Below are positions 8,541-16,994 of a stretch of DNA of 64,000 bases, one piece after another. This DNA is from Trebonia sp963843745 (GTDB lineage: Bacteria > Actinomycetota > Actinomycetes > Streptosporangiales > Streptosporangiaceae): positions 62,001 through 126,000 of the forward strand of contig CAWJLP010000004.1 in NCBI GenBank assembly GCA_963843745.1. Reading direction: 5' to 3'. Under the pieces are notes generated by a model. That model was not told the origin of the DNA and did no database searches. It saw nothing but the letters and a program-made list of their open reading frames with translations. Position 1 is the stretch's first letter. The number at the start of each line of letters is the position of its first letter. The position numbers and the translations under genes are program-made.

Positions 8541-9820
8541 TGGCCCTTGTCGTGCAGAAATACGGTGGTTCCTCAGTAGCTGACGCGGAGGGCATCAAGC
8601 GCGTAGCCCGGCGCATCGTCGCCACCCGCGAGGCCGGCGACCAGGTGGTCGTGGTGGTCTCGGCGATGGGGGACTCGACCGACGAGCTGATTGACCTCGC
8701 CAACCGGGTCAGCCCGGTGCCGCCGGCCCGCGAGCTCGACATGCTGCTCACCGCGGGGGAGCGGATCTCGATGGCGCTGCTCGCGATGGCGATCGCCAGC
8801 CTGGGCATGGAGGCGCGGTCGTTCACCGGGTCGCAGGCGGGCGTGATCACCGATGCGGTGCACGGCAGGGCGCGGATCATCGACGTCACGCCCGGGCGCA
8901 TCTCCAGCGCCCTGACGGCGGGCGCGATCCCGATCGTGGCGGGCTTCCAGGGCGTCTCGCAGACCACCAAGGACATCACCACGCTGGGCCGCGGCGGCTC
9001 TGACACCACGGCCGTCGCGCTCGCCGCGGCGCTGCGCGCCGACGTGTGCGAGATCTACACCGACGTGGACGGCGTGTTCACCGAGGACCCGCGGCTGGTG
9101 CCCGGCGCCCGCCGGATCCCGCGGATCAGTTACGAGGAAATGCTTGAGCTGGCCGCGTGCGGCGCCAAGGTGCTGATGCCCCGGTGCGTCGAGTACGCGC
9201 GGCGGTACGGACTGCCGATTCACGTCAGGTCGTCGTTCAGCGACAAGACGGGTACCTGGGTCATGGGGCACGCAACGGACGAGTCGGAGGAAGCCGGAAT
9301 GGAGCAGGCCATTATCTCCGGGGTGGCGCATGACCGGAGCGAGGCGAAGATCACCGTGGTGGGAGTGCCGGACCGGGTGGGCGAGGCGGCGCGGATCTTC
9401 GGCATCGTCGCCGCGGCCGGCATCAACATCGACATGATCGTGCAGAACGTCTCCGCGATCGCCACCGGCCGCACCGACATCTCGTTTACCCTGCCGGTCG
9501 CCGACGGGCAGCAGGCCCTCGCGCTGCTGCGCGCCGCCCAGGACACGGTCGGCTTCCAGGAAGTGCTCTACGACGACCGGATCGGCAAGGTCTCGCTGAT
9601 CGGCGCAGGCATGCGATCTCACCCAGGGGTGAGCGCCAAGTTCTTCGCCGCTCTCGCGGAGGCGGGCGTGAACATCCAGATGATCTCCACTTCGGAGATC
9701 CGGATCTCGGTGGTGGTGAGCCAGAGCGACGTGGACGTCGCGGTGAACGCGACGCACAAGGCGTTCGACCTGGAAGCCGAAGAGGTCGAGGCCGTGGTGT
9801 ACGGGGGGACCGGCCGATGA
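8540..9820 (+). CDS. ask: Aspartate kinase (alpha/beta type)
   Basis: A 426-residue enzyme that phosphorylates aspartate, the first step toward lysine, threonine and methionine. The N-terminus VQKYGGSSVAD is the kinase signature; TTLGRGGSDTTAVALAAAL and CEIYTDVDGVFTEDPR follow. Two ACT domains fill about residues 270-420 and are expected to give feedback inhibition by Lys plus Thr. GTG at 8540 gives the family's usual MALVVQKYGG start; the longer TTG start at 8501 adds 13 unrelated residues. The stop overlaps asd by 4 bp. An internal start at 9299 likely yields the beta subunit. Confidence 0.96.
   Translation: MALVVQKYGGSSVADAEGIKRVARRIVATREAGDQVVVVVSAMGDSTDELIDLANRVSPVPPARELDMLLTAGERISMALLAMAIASLGMEARSFTGSQAGVITDAVHGRARIIDVTPGRISSALTAGAIPIVAGFQGVSQTTKDITTLGRGGSDTTAVALAAALRADVCEIYTDVDGVFTEDPRLVPGARRIPRISYEEMLELAACGAKVLMPRCVEYARRYGLPIHVRSSFSDKTGTWVMGHATDESEEAGMEQAIISGVAHDRSEAKITVVGVPDRVGEAARIFGIVAAAGINIDMIVQNVSAIATGRTDISFTLPVADGQQALALLRAAQDTVGFQEVLYDDRIGKVSLIGAGMRSHPGVSAKFFAALAEAGVNIQMISTSEIRISVVVSQSDVDVAVNATHKAFDLEAEEVEAVVYGGTGR
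9299..9820 (+). CDS. Aspartate kinase beta subunit (internal start)
   Basis: Within ask, GGAGG at 9286-9290 lies 8 bases before the in-frame ATG at 9299. The product would be 173 residues (MEQAIISGVAHDRSEAKITV onward) and contain only the two ACT domains. This matches the known alpha2beta2 aspartokinases of Corynebacterium and Bacillus, where beta is made from an internal start at the same place. Expression is inferred from the ribosome site and family precedent. Confidence 0.6.
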   Translation: MEQAIISGVAHDRSEAKITVVGVPDRVGEAARIFGIVAAAGINIDMIVQNVSAIATGRTDISFTLPVADGQQALALLRAAQDTVGFQEVLYDDRIGKVSLIGAGMRSHPGVSAKFFAALAEAGVNIQMISTSEIRISVVVSQSDVDVAVNATHKAFDLEAEEVEAVVYGGTGR

Positions 9821-10869
9821 GCTCACGTCCCACGCTGGCCGTGGTCGGCGCGACCGGCGCGGTCGGCACCGTCATGCTCGACCTGCTGTCCACCAGGGAG
9901 AACGTCTGGGGAGAGATCAGGCTGATCGCGTCGGCGCGGTCGGCGGGCCGGCGGCTGCCGCTGCGCGGCGGTGAGGCCGAGGTCATCGCGCTGTCCGAGG
10001 ATGCCTTCGACGGCGTGGACGTGGCCATGTTCGACGTGCCTGACGAGGTGTCCGCCGCCTGGGTGCCGGTGGCCGCTGCGCGCGGCGCCGTGTGCGTGGA
10101 CAACTCGGGGGCGTTCCGGATGGACCCGGAGGTGCCGCTCGTGGTGCCGGAGGTGAACCCGGCCGACGCCGCGCGGCGGCCTAAGGGGGTCATCGCGAAC
10201 CCGAACTGCACCACGCTGTCGCTGATCGTCGCCGTGGGCGCGCTGCACCGCGCTTTCGGCCTGGAAGAGCTGGTCGTCGCCTCCTACCAGGCTGCGTCCG
10301 GCGCGGGACAGGCCGGCATCGACACGCTCTACGGGCAGCTGGACAAGCTGGCCGGCACCAGGTCGCTCGGCCAGCGGGCCGGCGACCTGCGCGGCACCGT
10401 CGGCGACCTCGGCCCGTTCCCCGCGCCGCTGGCACTGAACGTGGTGCCGTGGGCCGGCTCGCTGCGCGACGAGGGATGGACCTCGGAGGAGCTCAAGATC
10501 CGCAACGAGTCGCGGAAGATCCTCGGCCTGCCGTCGCTGCGCGTCAACGCGACCTGCGTCCGGGTGCCGGTCGTGACGACTCACTCGGTCGCGGTGCACG
10601 CCCGCTTCTCGCGGCCCGTCGGCCGGGCGGCCGCCTGGGACACGCTGCGGGCCGCGCCCGGCGTGGTGCTGTGCGACGAGCCGTCCCGCGGCGAGTTCCC
10701 GACGCCCGCTGACGTGGTCGGCACCGACCCGACGTGGGTCGGGCGGGTCCGTGAATCCCTCGACGACCCGAACGGGATCGAGTTCTTCGTCTGCGGCGAC
10801 AACCTGCGCAAGGGCGCGGCGCTCAACACCGCTCAGATCGCGGAGCTGGTCGCCGCCGAGCTCTCGTGA
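9817..10869 (+). CDS. asd: Aspartate-semialdehyde dehydrogenase
   Basis: A 350-residue NADPH-dependent enzyme making aspartate semialdehyde. It shows the Rossmann start VVGATGAVGTVMLDLL, the active-site cysteine in NPNCTT (about residue 130), YQAASGAG, and the substrate-binding region with NATCVRVPV and catalytic H (TTHSVAVHARF). ATG at 9817 overlaps the ask stop (ATGA), giving translational coupling. It is the last gene of the dnaX-to-asd group. Confidence 0.96.
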   Translation: MSSRPTLAVVGATGAVGTVMLDLLSTRENVWGEIRLIASARSAGRRLPLRGGEAEVIALSEDAFDGVDVAMFDVPDEVSAAWVPVAAARGAVCVDNSGAFRMDPEVPLVVPEVNPADAARRPKGVIANPNCTTLSLIVAVGALHRAFGLEELVVASYQAASGAGQAGIDTLYGQLDKLAGTRSLGQRAGDLRGTVGDLGPFPAPLALNVVPWAGSLRDEGWTSEELKIRNESRKILGLPSLRVNATCVRVPVVTTHSVAVHARFSRPVGRAAAWDTLRAAPGVVLCDEPSRGEFPTPADVVGTDPTWVGRVRESLDDPNGIEFFVCGDNLRKGAALNTAQIAELVAAELS

Positions 10870-11081
10870 TCGGGTTTCGCGATTGACGCCCGGTTCTGCG
10901 TTGTTACATTTTCGTCCGCAATTTGACAGGCATCGCTTTGTGTATCGCGGTATAAAGGTTGCTGCACGCTCCGCGGGGGTCCTTGCGCGGGGTGCGTAGC
11001 TGGTGACGCCTCGAAATCGATGTATCTATCTAGCAGGTGTGCTGGATATATATCGATTTGTGTCCTAACGGTTATCCGCGC
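10870..11081. promoter_or_regulatory. AT-rich intergenic region with long inverted repeat
   Basis: This is one of the least GC-rich gaps in the window. An imperfect inverted repeat pairs AAATCGATGTAT (11014-11025) with ATATATCGATTT (11048-11059), 11 of 12 positions, around a 22-base centre. It lies just upstream of the extended -10 element at 11082-11090 and is a plausible operator for the electron-transfer operon. No gene is seen. Confidence 0.45.
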
Positions 11082-11090
11082 TGCTATAGT
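11082..11090 (+). promoter_or_regulatory. Candidate extended -10 promoter element
   Basis: TGCTATAGT is an extended -10 (TGn plus TATAGT). Transcription from about 11097 would leave a leader near 96 bases before the GTG at 11193. A -35 is not well placed, consistent with extended -10 use. Confidence 0.4.
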
Positions 11091-11192
11091 CAGACCGCTC
11101 GTGTTACGGATGACCGACGCTGTTGCGGGCACGCGCCGGAGTTACGCACTACGCACAGAATTGCTTGCAGTGACTGTCGAGGAGGTAACCCC

Positions 11193-13128
11193 GTGGCAAC
11201 GACTCGCAGCCGTCCCCGCGGCCGTGAGAGCGCTCGCCCGTCCACTGGCGGGGTGGTCGCCGAGCACGCGACGAAGATCTACTCGGTCGCGGTCAGCGCC
11301 GTCGTGGTCATCATCGCGTTCCTGGCGCTGACCGGTACCGGCCACGTCATCGACGCGGCCACCCAGGACTTCATGCTCTACTACGCGGGCGTCTTCACGC
11401 TGATCGCGCTCTGCACGTCGGTGGTGCTCGGCCTGGTGGCGACGGACCGCATGATCCTGAACCCGGGCCACCGCATCTGGGTGCAGTCGGCGCATCGCGC
11501 CGCGTCCTTCGGTGCCCTGACGTTCCTGGTCATCCATATCGTCACCGAGATCCTCGCGCAGCGCGTGCACGTGCTCGACGCGTTCGTGCCGTTCCTGTCA
11601 CCGTTCCGCACCTTCTACATCGGCCTGGGGACGATTGCCTCCGATCTCATCCTGCTACTCGTCATTACGGGCATCCTGCGCAAGCGGTTCACCGCGAACG
11701 GAAATGCGTGGCGCTGGCGGGCGATTCACTACGCGTCGTACCTCGCGTTCGTCTTCGGCGTCTGGCATGGCCTGCTCGGCGGGCGGCCAGGCAAGCCCTA
11801 CGTGGACTGGAGTTACGGGTTCGTGGTCGCGTTCGTCGCGCTCGGCCTGGCGGTGCGGATCCTGGCCAACTCGATGCGGCCCAAGGAGAACCTGAGCGGG
11901 CCGCCGGTGCCTGACTCGGCGGGTTCCGGGTCCGCCCCGATGCGCGCGGCATCCATGTTCGCCCAGCTCAGCCTGGCGCGCGCCGCCGCTTCGCAGACGG
12001 CGCTTAACGCCCGCTCCGGACCGCAGCCGATGCTGACCGCCCCGGTCGGCGACTGGAACGAGCGGCCGGCCACGGGACCGCGTGCCGCCGTGGCCGCGCT
12101 GCCCGCCGCCGGTCCCGGGTCCGATGGACGGCCGCCGCTCTACGAGCCCGGGTACGAGGGACCGCCGCGCTACATGGGCGCCCCGCGCAGCGGCACTACC
12201 GGCCCGCAGCCGCGGCTGGCAACCGGCCCGCAGCCTCGCCTGGCGACAGGCCCGCAGCCGCGGGCGGCCACGGGGCCGATGCCGCGCGCGACGGGGTCGT
12301 ATCCGACGGGGTCGCATCCGACGGCGTCGTACCCGGCAGGGGCGTACCCGGCAGGGGCGTACCGCGGGCCACGGGCCGATGCCGCGGGCCACGACCGGGC
12401 CGATGCCGCGGGCGGCCACGGGGCCGATGCCACGCGCGAACACCGGGCCCATGCCGCAGGCCGGGAATGCCGCGCGGGGTGGCGGCGCCAGGGGCGCCAC
12501 GGGCCCGCGGCCGAGGCCAGCCACCGGGCCGATGCCACGGGCCGCGAGTCCGGCGACCGGACCGGGCACCGGGCCGATGCCGCGCGCCGCGACGGGCCCG
12601 CTGCCGCGGGCGGCGAGCGGTCCGCACCCACGGCCGGCGACCGGTCCGATGCCGCGGCCGGGAACCGGGCCGATGCCCCGGGCGGCGACCGGTCCGATGC
12701 CGCGCGCCGCGACAGGCCCCATGCCCCGGGCCGCGACAGGCTCCATGCCCCGGGCCGCGACCGGACCAAGGCCCCGGCCACGCGCGGGCGGCCCGTCGGG
12801 CGAGTGGGAGACCCCAGCGCCCCAAGCGCCTCGGGCACCCCGGGCACCCCGGGCGTCTGCGGCGCCGCGTGCGCCCCGGGCGAACGGCCGGAACCGGGAT
12901 GGTCGCCAGCAGGACGGCGACCGCCAGCCTCAGTGGCAGGCGCCGCGCGACACGGCGGACTGGACAGAGCGTGACCGCGGCAACGTCGAGTGGAACTACG
13001 ACCTGCCGCCGTGGGACGGCGGCGCGCCCGAGCCCGATCCGGGCTTCAGGTACCGCGAGCCCGGGCCCGGCATGCCCGGCTACCGTGGCTCCCGCAATCC
13101 GTATCGTGGTGGTGACAACCTCCGATGA
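11193..13128 (+). CDS. Membrane cytochrome b / ferric-reductase-like protein with (TGPMPRA)n tail; apparent frameshift
   Basis: GTG at 11193 follows GGAGG (11181-11185). The first 230 residues contain about six membrane helices. Two carry spaced histidines (HRAASFGALTFLVIH and IHYASYLAFVFGVWH) suited to two b haems, as in ferric-reductase-like domains. A long Pro/Ala/Arg tail follows, mostly repeats of TGPMPRA. The frame is lost near 12362-12375: restoring one C in CC (12362-12363) and one G in GGG (12373-12375) reads AYPRATGPMPRA and continues to the stop at 13128, 645 residues in all. That stop overlaps the next ATG (ATGA), which supports the restored frame over the uncorrected stop at 12974. 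The next gene is a NuoF-like flavoprotein, so it probably passes electrons from NAD(P)H through haem. Confidence 0.72.
12190..12780 (+). repeat. Degenerate 21/24-bp repeat array encoding TGPMPRA units
   Basis: More than a dozen copies of a GGGCCGATGCC(G/A)CG-type unit code for (A)TGPMPRA, TGPQPRLA or TGPRPRPA. The array forms the tail of the membrane cytochrome protein. The apparent frameshift lies inside it, where read or assembly errors are easiest. Confidence 0.85.
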
Positions 13129-14735
13129 ACCCGAGTTCCGCGACAGAACTCGACGTGCCGCCGATCATGCGGATCGGGGCTGCCCGGATGACGGCCGGCC
13201 TGGACCGGATGACGCGGCTTGACCTCGAGGCGCACACCGAGATCTTCGGCCCGCTGCCGCGGATGTCGGCCGACGAGCTGATCACGATGGCCCAGCAGGT
13301 CGACCTGCGCGGCCAGGGCGGCGCGGCCTTCCCGTTCGCGCGCAAGCTCAAGGCGGTGGTCGACGCGTCGAAGAAGACCGGCCAGCCGACGATCGTCGTG
13401 GTCAACGCGACCGAAGGCGAACCGGGCTCGTTCAAGGACAAGATGCTCATGATCAGGTCGCCGTACCTGATCCTGAGCGGTGCGGTTCTGGTCGCCGAGG
13501 CCCTCGAAGCCGAGGAGGTCATCATCGGCGTGACGGGCAACGAGCTCGCGAACCGGTCGATCGAGGCGGCGATCGCGGCCGAGCCAGGGCTGCGCAGGAT
13601 GGTCCGGGTTGTCGAGCAGCCGGAACGGTTTATCTCCGGGGAGTCTGGCGCGCTGGTCCGGGGCATCAACGGCAAGAAGCCGGTGCCGCCCGGACGCAAG
13701 ACGCTCGCCTCCGACCGGGGCGTGGACGACCTGCCTACCCTGCTCTCCAACGCTTCGACGTTCGCGCAGGTATCGGTGCTCGCGCTCCTCGGCGCGACGA
13801 GGTTCGCCTCGGTCGGCCTGCCCGAGGAACCGGGCACGGTACTGCTCAGCGTCAGCGGATCGGCGAAGAACCCGGCCGTCGTGGAGGCCCCCACCGGCAT
13901 CCCGCTGGGCGCGGTGCTGGACATCTGCCAGGCGCCCGCGGGTGACGGCGTGCTGATCGGCGGCTACCACGGCATGTGGCTGGACGCCGAGACCGCCTAC
14001 CAGGTTCCGATCGGCCGGGAGGGGCTGGCCGCCGCCGGCGGCACCTTCGGGTCGGGCATCGTGCTCCCGCTCGGCGACGGCACCTGCCCGCTTGGCGAGG
14101 TCTCCAGGATCGCGAACTACCTGGCCGGCGAGTCCGCCGGGCAATGCGGTCCGTGCAAGCTCGGGCTGCCCTCCATCGCCAGGGCGCTCGCGGCGATCGT
14201 CGACGGGTCGGGCGGGATCGAGGCGCTCGACGTGGCCCGGCGCGCGGCGGCCACGGTCAACGGCCGCGGCGCCTGCTCCCATCCCGATGGCACCACGCGG
14301 TTCGTGCTCTCCGCGCTCGAGGTCTTCACCGAGGACCTGGCGGCGCACGTCTTCCATTCCTCCTGCGGCCGCCCGGTCCGCGGCGTGCTGCCGCTTCCCG
14401 ACGGCCCGGAGACGGCGGATGCCAAGCAGCTCATCGTCGACTGGGTGCGGTGCGAGGGGCACGGCCTGTGCGCGCACCTGGTGCCAGAGCTGATCCACCT
14501 GGACAAGACCGGCTTCCCCGTCATCTTGCCGATCCCGGTGCCGCCGTGGCTGGAGAAGGACGCCCGGCAGGCCGTGGAGATGTGCCCGGCGCTGGCGCTG
14601 CGGATCGCCGCCGACCCGAAGAAGCGCGGCGCCGGCGGCCAGCCTGCCACGCCGCTGCCGATCCCCGCTCCCACGCTGCGCTCCAACCTGCTCAGCGGCC
14701 GCGTCACGGGCCAGAAGTCCATCACCGCTGGCTAA
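13125..14735 (+). CDS. NuoF-like flavoprotein fused to a ferredoxin domain
   Basis: A 536-residue soluble protein. The core resembles the NADH-binding subunit of complex I: GQGGAAFPFARKL (NADH/FMN loop), NATEGEPGSFKDK (FMN site), a SLBB-like section around residues 230-290, and an Fe-S region with ESAGQCGPC and GRGACSHPDG. The usual first cysteine (ESCGQC) is Ala here, leaving three of four ligands. The C-terminus adds a small ferredoxin (VRCEGHGLC...EMCPALAL, C-x5-C...CP) of the [3Fe-4S] type. Overlap with the haem protein by ATGA implies one complex at the inner membrane face. Donor and acceptor are not known. Confidence 0.85.
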   Translation: MNPSSATELDVPPIMRIGAARMTAGLDRMTRLDLEAHTEIFGPLPRMSADELITMAQQVDLRGQGGAAFPFARKLKAVVDASKKTGQPTIVVVNATEGEPGSFKDKMLMIRSPYLILSGAVLVAEALEAEEVIIGVTGNELANRSIEAAIAAEPGLRRMVRVVEQPERFISGESGALVRGINGKKPVPPGRKTLASDRGVDDLPTLLSNASTFAQVSVLALLGATRFASVGLPEEPGTVLLSVSGSAKNPAVVEAPTGIPLGAVLDICQAPAGDGVLIGGYHGMWLDAETAYQVPIGREGLAAAGGTFGSGIVLPLGDGTCPLGEVSRIANYLAGESAGQCGPCKLGLPSIARALAAIVDGSGGIEALDVARRAAATVNGRGACSHPDGTTRFVLSALEVFTEDLAAHVFHSSCGRPVRGVLPLPDGPETADAKQLIVDWVRCEGHGLCAHLVPELIHLDKTGFPVILPIPVPPWLEKDARQAVEMCPALALRIAADPKKRGAGGQPATPLPIPAPTLRSNLLSGRVTGQKSITAG

Positions 14736-14736
14736 C

Positions 14737-14761
14737 TCAGGCGGCTAGCGTCGGCGCCTGA
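14737..14761. terminator. Weak hairpin between convergent genes
   Basis: TCAGGCG (14737-14743) pairs with CGCCTGA (14755-14761) over an 11-base loop. It sits exactly between the stops of the convergent flavoprotein and UDP-sugar dehydrogenase genes. No U-tract follows, as is common in GC-rich actinomycetes. Confidence 0.35.
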
Positions 14762-16182
14762 ACGCTACACCCCGTGCCCCGCACGCCGCACCCCGTACGA
14801 ACGTGCTCGGTGCAACATCGTCCACGTAAGAGGGTGGACGATGTCACATCGGCTCCCTTCGGGGGCGACGTCGGGAAGGGGGCGGCAACCGTCCAGCCCG
14901 CTGCCCGCCACCGTGTCGGGTCGACGGCCTGGCACGCGTCGATGAGCAGGCGGTCGCGGACCGCGGCAGTAGTCTCGGCCGGATCGAGCGCCGCGAACTC
15001 CGGCCACGCGGTGACCACGAGCACGGCGTCCGCCTGGCGCGCGGCCGCCGCCGCGCTGTCCGCGTAGCCGAGGTGCGGGAACGCCACCAGGGCGTTGCCT
15101 GCGGCCTGCGGGTCGTACACCACAACCTCCGCGCCGAGGCGGCAGAGCCGGTCGGCGACATCGAGGCCAGGCGAGTCGCGCACGTCGTCGGTCCCCGGCT
15201 TGAACGCCGCGCCCCACAGCGCGATTCGCTTGCCGGGCAGCTCGCCGAGCAGGGTCTGTGCGAGGCCCACGACCTGCTGGCGGCGGGCGGAGTTGATCTC
15301 GTCGAGCACCGTGAGCAGCCTGACGGCGCCGGCGCCCCGAGCCCCGGTGCCGGCGGCGAAGGCGCGCAGCCCGCGGACGTCCTTTGGCAGGCAGCCGCCG
15401 CCGTAGCCGAGGCCAGCGGTGAGGAAGGCGCGCCCGATGCGGGCGTCCATGCCCAGCGCGTCGGCCAGCGTGGCCACGTCCGCCCCGGTGGCGGCGCAGA
15501 TGTCGGACATCGCGTTGATGAACGACACCTTGGCGGCGAGGAACGCGTTGGCCGCGCCCTTGACCAGTTCCGCCGTCACCGCGTCGGTCACGATCAGCGG
15601 CACGCCCGCATCGGTGAGCGGCCGGTAAATCTCGCGCGTGGTCACCTCGGCCATCGGGCTCCGCACCCCGGCGACGATCCGGTCCGGGCGCAGCGTGTCG
15701 GCCACCGCGTGCCCCTCGCGGAGGAACTCCGGGTTCCACGCGACCTCGATCGCGTCCGCGGCGGGCGCGGTCTTGCTGAGTTCCGCGGCCAGCCGACTGG
15801 CGGTGCCCGGCGGGACCGTGGACTTGCCGATGATGAGCGCGGGACCGGTCAGGTGCGGCGCGAGCGCGCCCGCCGCGCCGAACACCTGAGACAGGTCGTA
15901 GCCTCCGCCCGCTGGGAGGTCCGGCGTGCCCACGCCGAGGAAGTGCACGGTGCCGAACCTGGCCGCCTCCGCGAAGCTGGTGGTGAAGCGCAGCCTGCCT
16001 GCTTGCGTGTGGCGGGCGAGCATCTCGTCGAGCCCGGGCTCGAAGAACCAGGCCCGGCCGGTGTTCAGCAGGCCGACCTTGTCTTCGTCGATGTCCACGC
16101 CGAGCACGTCATGACCGATCTCAGCCATGCACGCGGCATGCGTGGCGCCGAGGTGCCCGCATCCGATCACGGTCAGCCTCAT
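14737..16182 (-). CDS. UDP-glucose/GDP-mannose dehydrogenase family protein
   Basis: A 481-residue NAD-dependent dehydrogenase that oxidises a nucleotide sugar to its uronic acid. It has the Rossmann motif VIGCGHLGATHA, GKSTVPPGT, NPEFLREG, the lysine in ELVKGAANAFLA, the catalytic cysteine in GYGGGCLPKDV, and C-terminal AFKPGTDDVRDSP. The conserved family fold ends near WRAAGWTVA; the last 40 or so residues are translated through a palindromic repeat (14816-14851), so the true protein may be a read-through extension. ATG at 16182 begins MRLTVIGCGHLG directly at the nucleotide-binding strand. Likely role: cell-surface polysaccharide precursors. Confidence 0.92.
   Translation of the reverse strand: MRLTVIGCGHLGATHAACMAEIGHDVLGVDIDEDKVGLLNTGRAWFFEPGLDEMLARHTQAGRLRFTTSFAEAARFGTVHFLGVGTPDLPAGGGYDLSQVFGAAGALAPHLTGPALIIGKSTVPPGTASRLAAELSKTAPAADAIEVAWNPEFLREGHAVADTLRPDRIVAGVRSPMAEVTTREIYRPLTDAGVPLIVTDAVTAELVKGAANAFLAAKVSFINAMSDICAATGADVATLADALGMDARIGRAFLTAGLGYGGGCLPKDVRGLRAFAAGTGARGAGAVRLLTVLDEINSARRQQVVGLAQTLLGELPGKRIALWGAAFKPGTDDVRDSPGLDVADRLCRLGAEVVVYDPQAAGNALVAFPHLGYADSAAAAARQADAVLVVTAWPEFAALDPAETTAAVRDRLLIDACQAVDPTRWRAAGWTVAAPFPTSPPKGADVTSSTLLRGRCCTEHVRTGCGVRGTGCSVQAPTLAA
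14816..14851. repeat. Hairpin repeat containing GACGATGTCACATCG
   Basis: CATCGTCCAC (14816-14825) pairs perfectly with GTGGACGATG (14834-14843) over an 8-base loop. An overlapping short palindrome CGATGTCACATCG ends at 14851. The 15-mer at 14837-14851 recurs exactly at 62732-62746, within a cluster of related palindromes. The element lies within the 3' end of the dehydrogenase frame. Confidence 0.75.
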
Positions 16183-16350
16183 GGGCGGGTCCTCCCGTTC
16201 CTGGCGCTCGTCGCTGGCGGTGGCCCATCGCGAGAGCGCCTGGTGGCGTGCGGCGCGGTACGCGCCGCTTCGGAAAATACGCTCCGTGAGTGACCTGCCG
16301 GTTGCCCCTCCCTGAACGGCACCCGGCGTGACGTTGACGGGGTAATGAGG

Positions 16351-16644
16351 TTAGCGGCCGGGAGGTGCGGGATCCTGGGGGAACTTGTCCCTCGCCGCCG
16401 GGGCGGCGTAGCTCCGTTCCTTGAGGATGAGCGCGAGCTCGCGGTCGAATTCGGCGAAGGCGGCGCGCAAGGTGCCCTCAAGCCACGGATCGGGGCGGAT
16501 GCGGAGATAGCCGGAAACGCCATGGGCCGTCCGGGCGGACAGCTCCCTGATGCTGTAGCCGGCGCGGAGGAGCCAGAAGGTGAAGACGCCTATGCCGAGC
16601 ATCACCACGACCGCTGCGTACTGGATGCCCACCGAATGCCCCAA
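16351..16644 (-). CDS. Small membrane protein, unknown function
   Basis: A 97-residue protein with one clear N-terminal membrane segment (YAAVVVMLGIGVFTFWLL) followed by a charged, mostly helical cytoplasmic tail (TLRAAFAEFDRELALILKER). I do not recognise the family. It precedes and is divergent from the TIGR04222-like gene and lies in the same direction as the UDP-sugar dehydrogenase. The coding frame is supported by the hydrophobic pattern and by the lack of a better frame on either strand. Confidence 0.5.
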   Translation of the reverse strand: MGHSVGIQYAAVVVMLGIGVFTFWLLRAGYSIRELSARTAHGVSGYLRIRPDPWLEGTLRAAFAEFDRELALILKERSYAAPAARDKFPQDPAPPGR

Positions 16645-16994
16645 CGCTGCGACTGCCTCCTTCTTATCTCCGCCGGACGGTCCGCCACGTGCGGCGATGC
16701 ACCTGTTCGGGCACCATCGAGGTCTCGTTTCCCTACTAAAAGGGACGCATGATCGTTAACTTCGGTGTACGTCCTTTACCAGTTCTTAACTTTTTAACAT
16801 GATGCGCAAGATCACTCCGGCATATCGATGATCTTCTTGGGGCAGAAGTGGACATCGTCAGGTACTCAACATATGCGGCGACGAGTAGCAAGCGTCCTGG
16901 CACGCGCCCCCGCGCAACCGCCGGCCCGGTACGGCAAACCGTTCCTGGGCGGCGTCCGTACATTCTGACGGGAGACTCGTCAGGGAGCGGCGTC
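16645..16994. other. Intergenic region, comparatively AT-rich
   Basis: A 350-bp gap between divergent genes. It includes a run TTCTTAACTTTTTAACATG (16783-16801) and a short inverted repeat AAGATCA...TGATCTT (about 16808-16835). It is probably the promoter region of both neighbours; no gene is supported. Confidence 0.4.

Noticed and set aside
12170..12847. Repeat-rich minus-strand frames
   Set aside because: Shadows of the TGPMPRA array; the plus-strand reading links to membrane helices and an overlapping downstream gene.
15073..16293. 406-residue plus-strand frame
   Set aside because: Antisense shadow of the UDP-sugar dehydrogenase, which has all family motifs on the minus strand.
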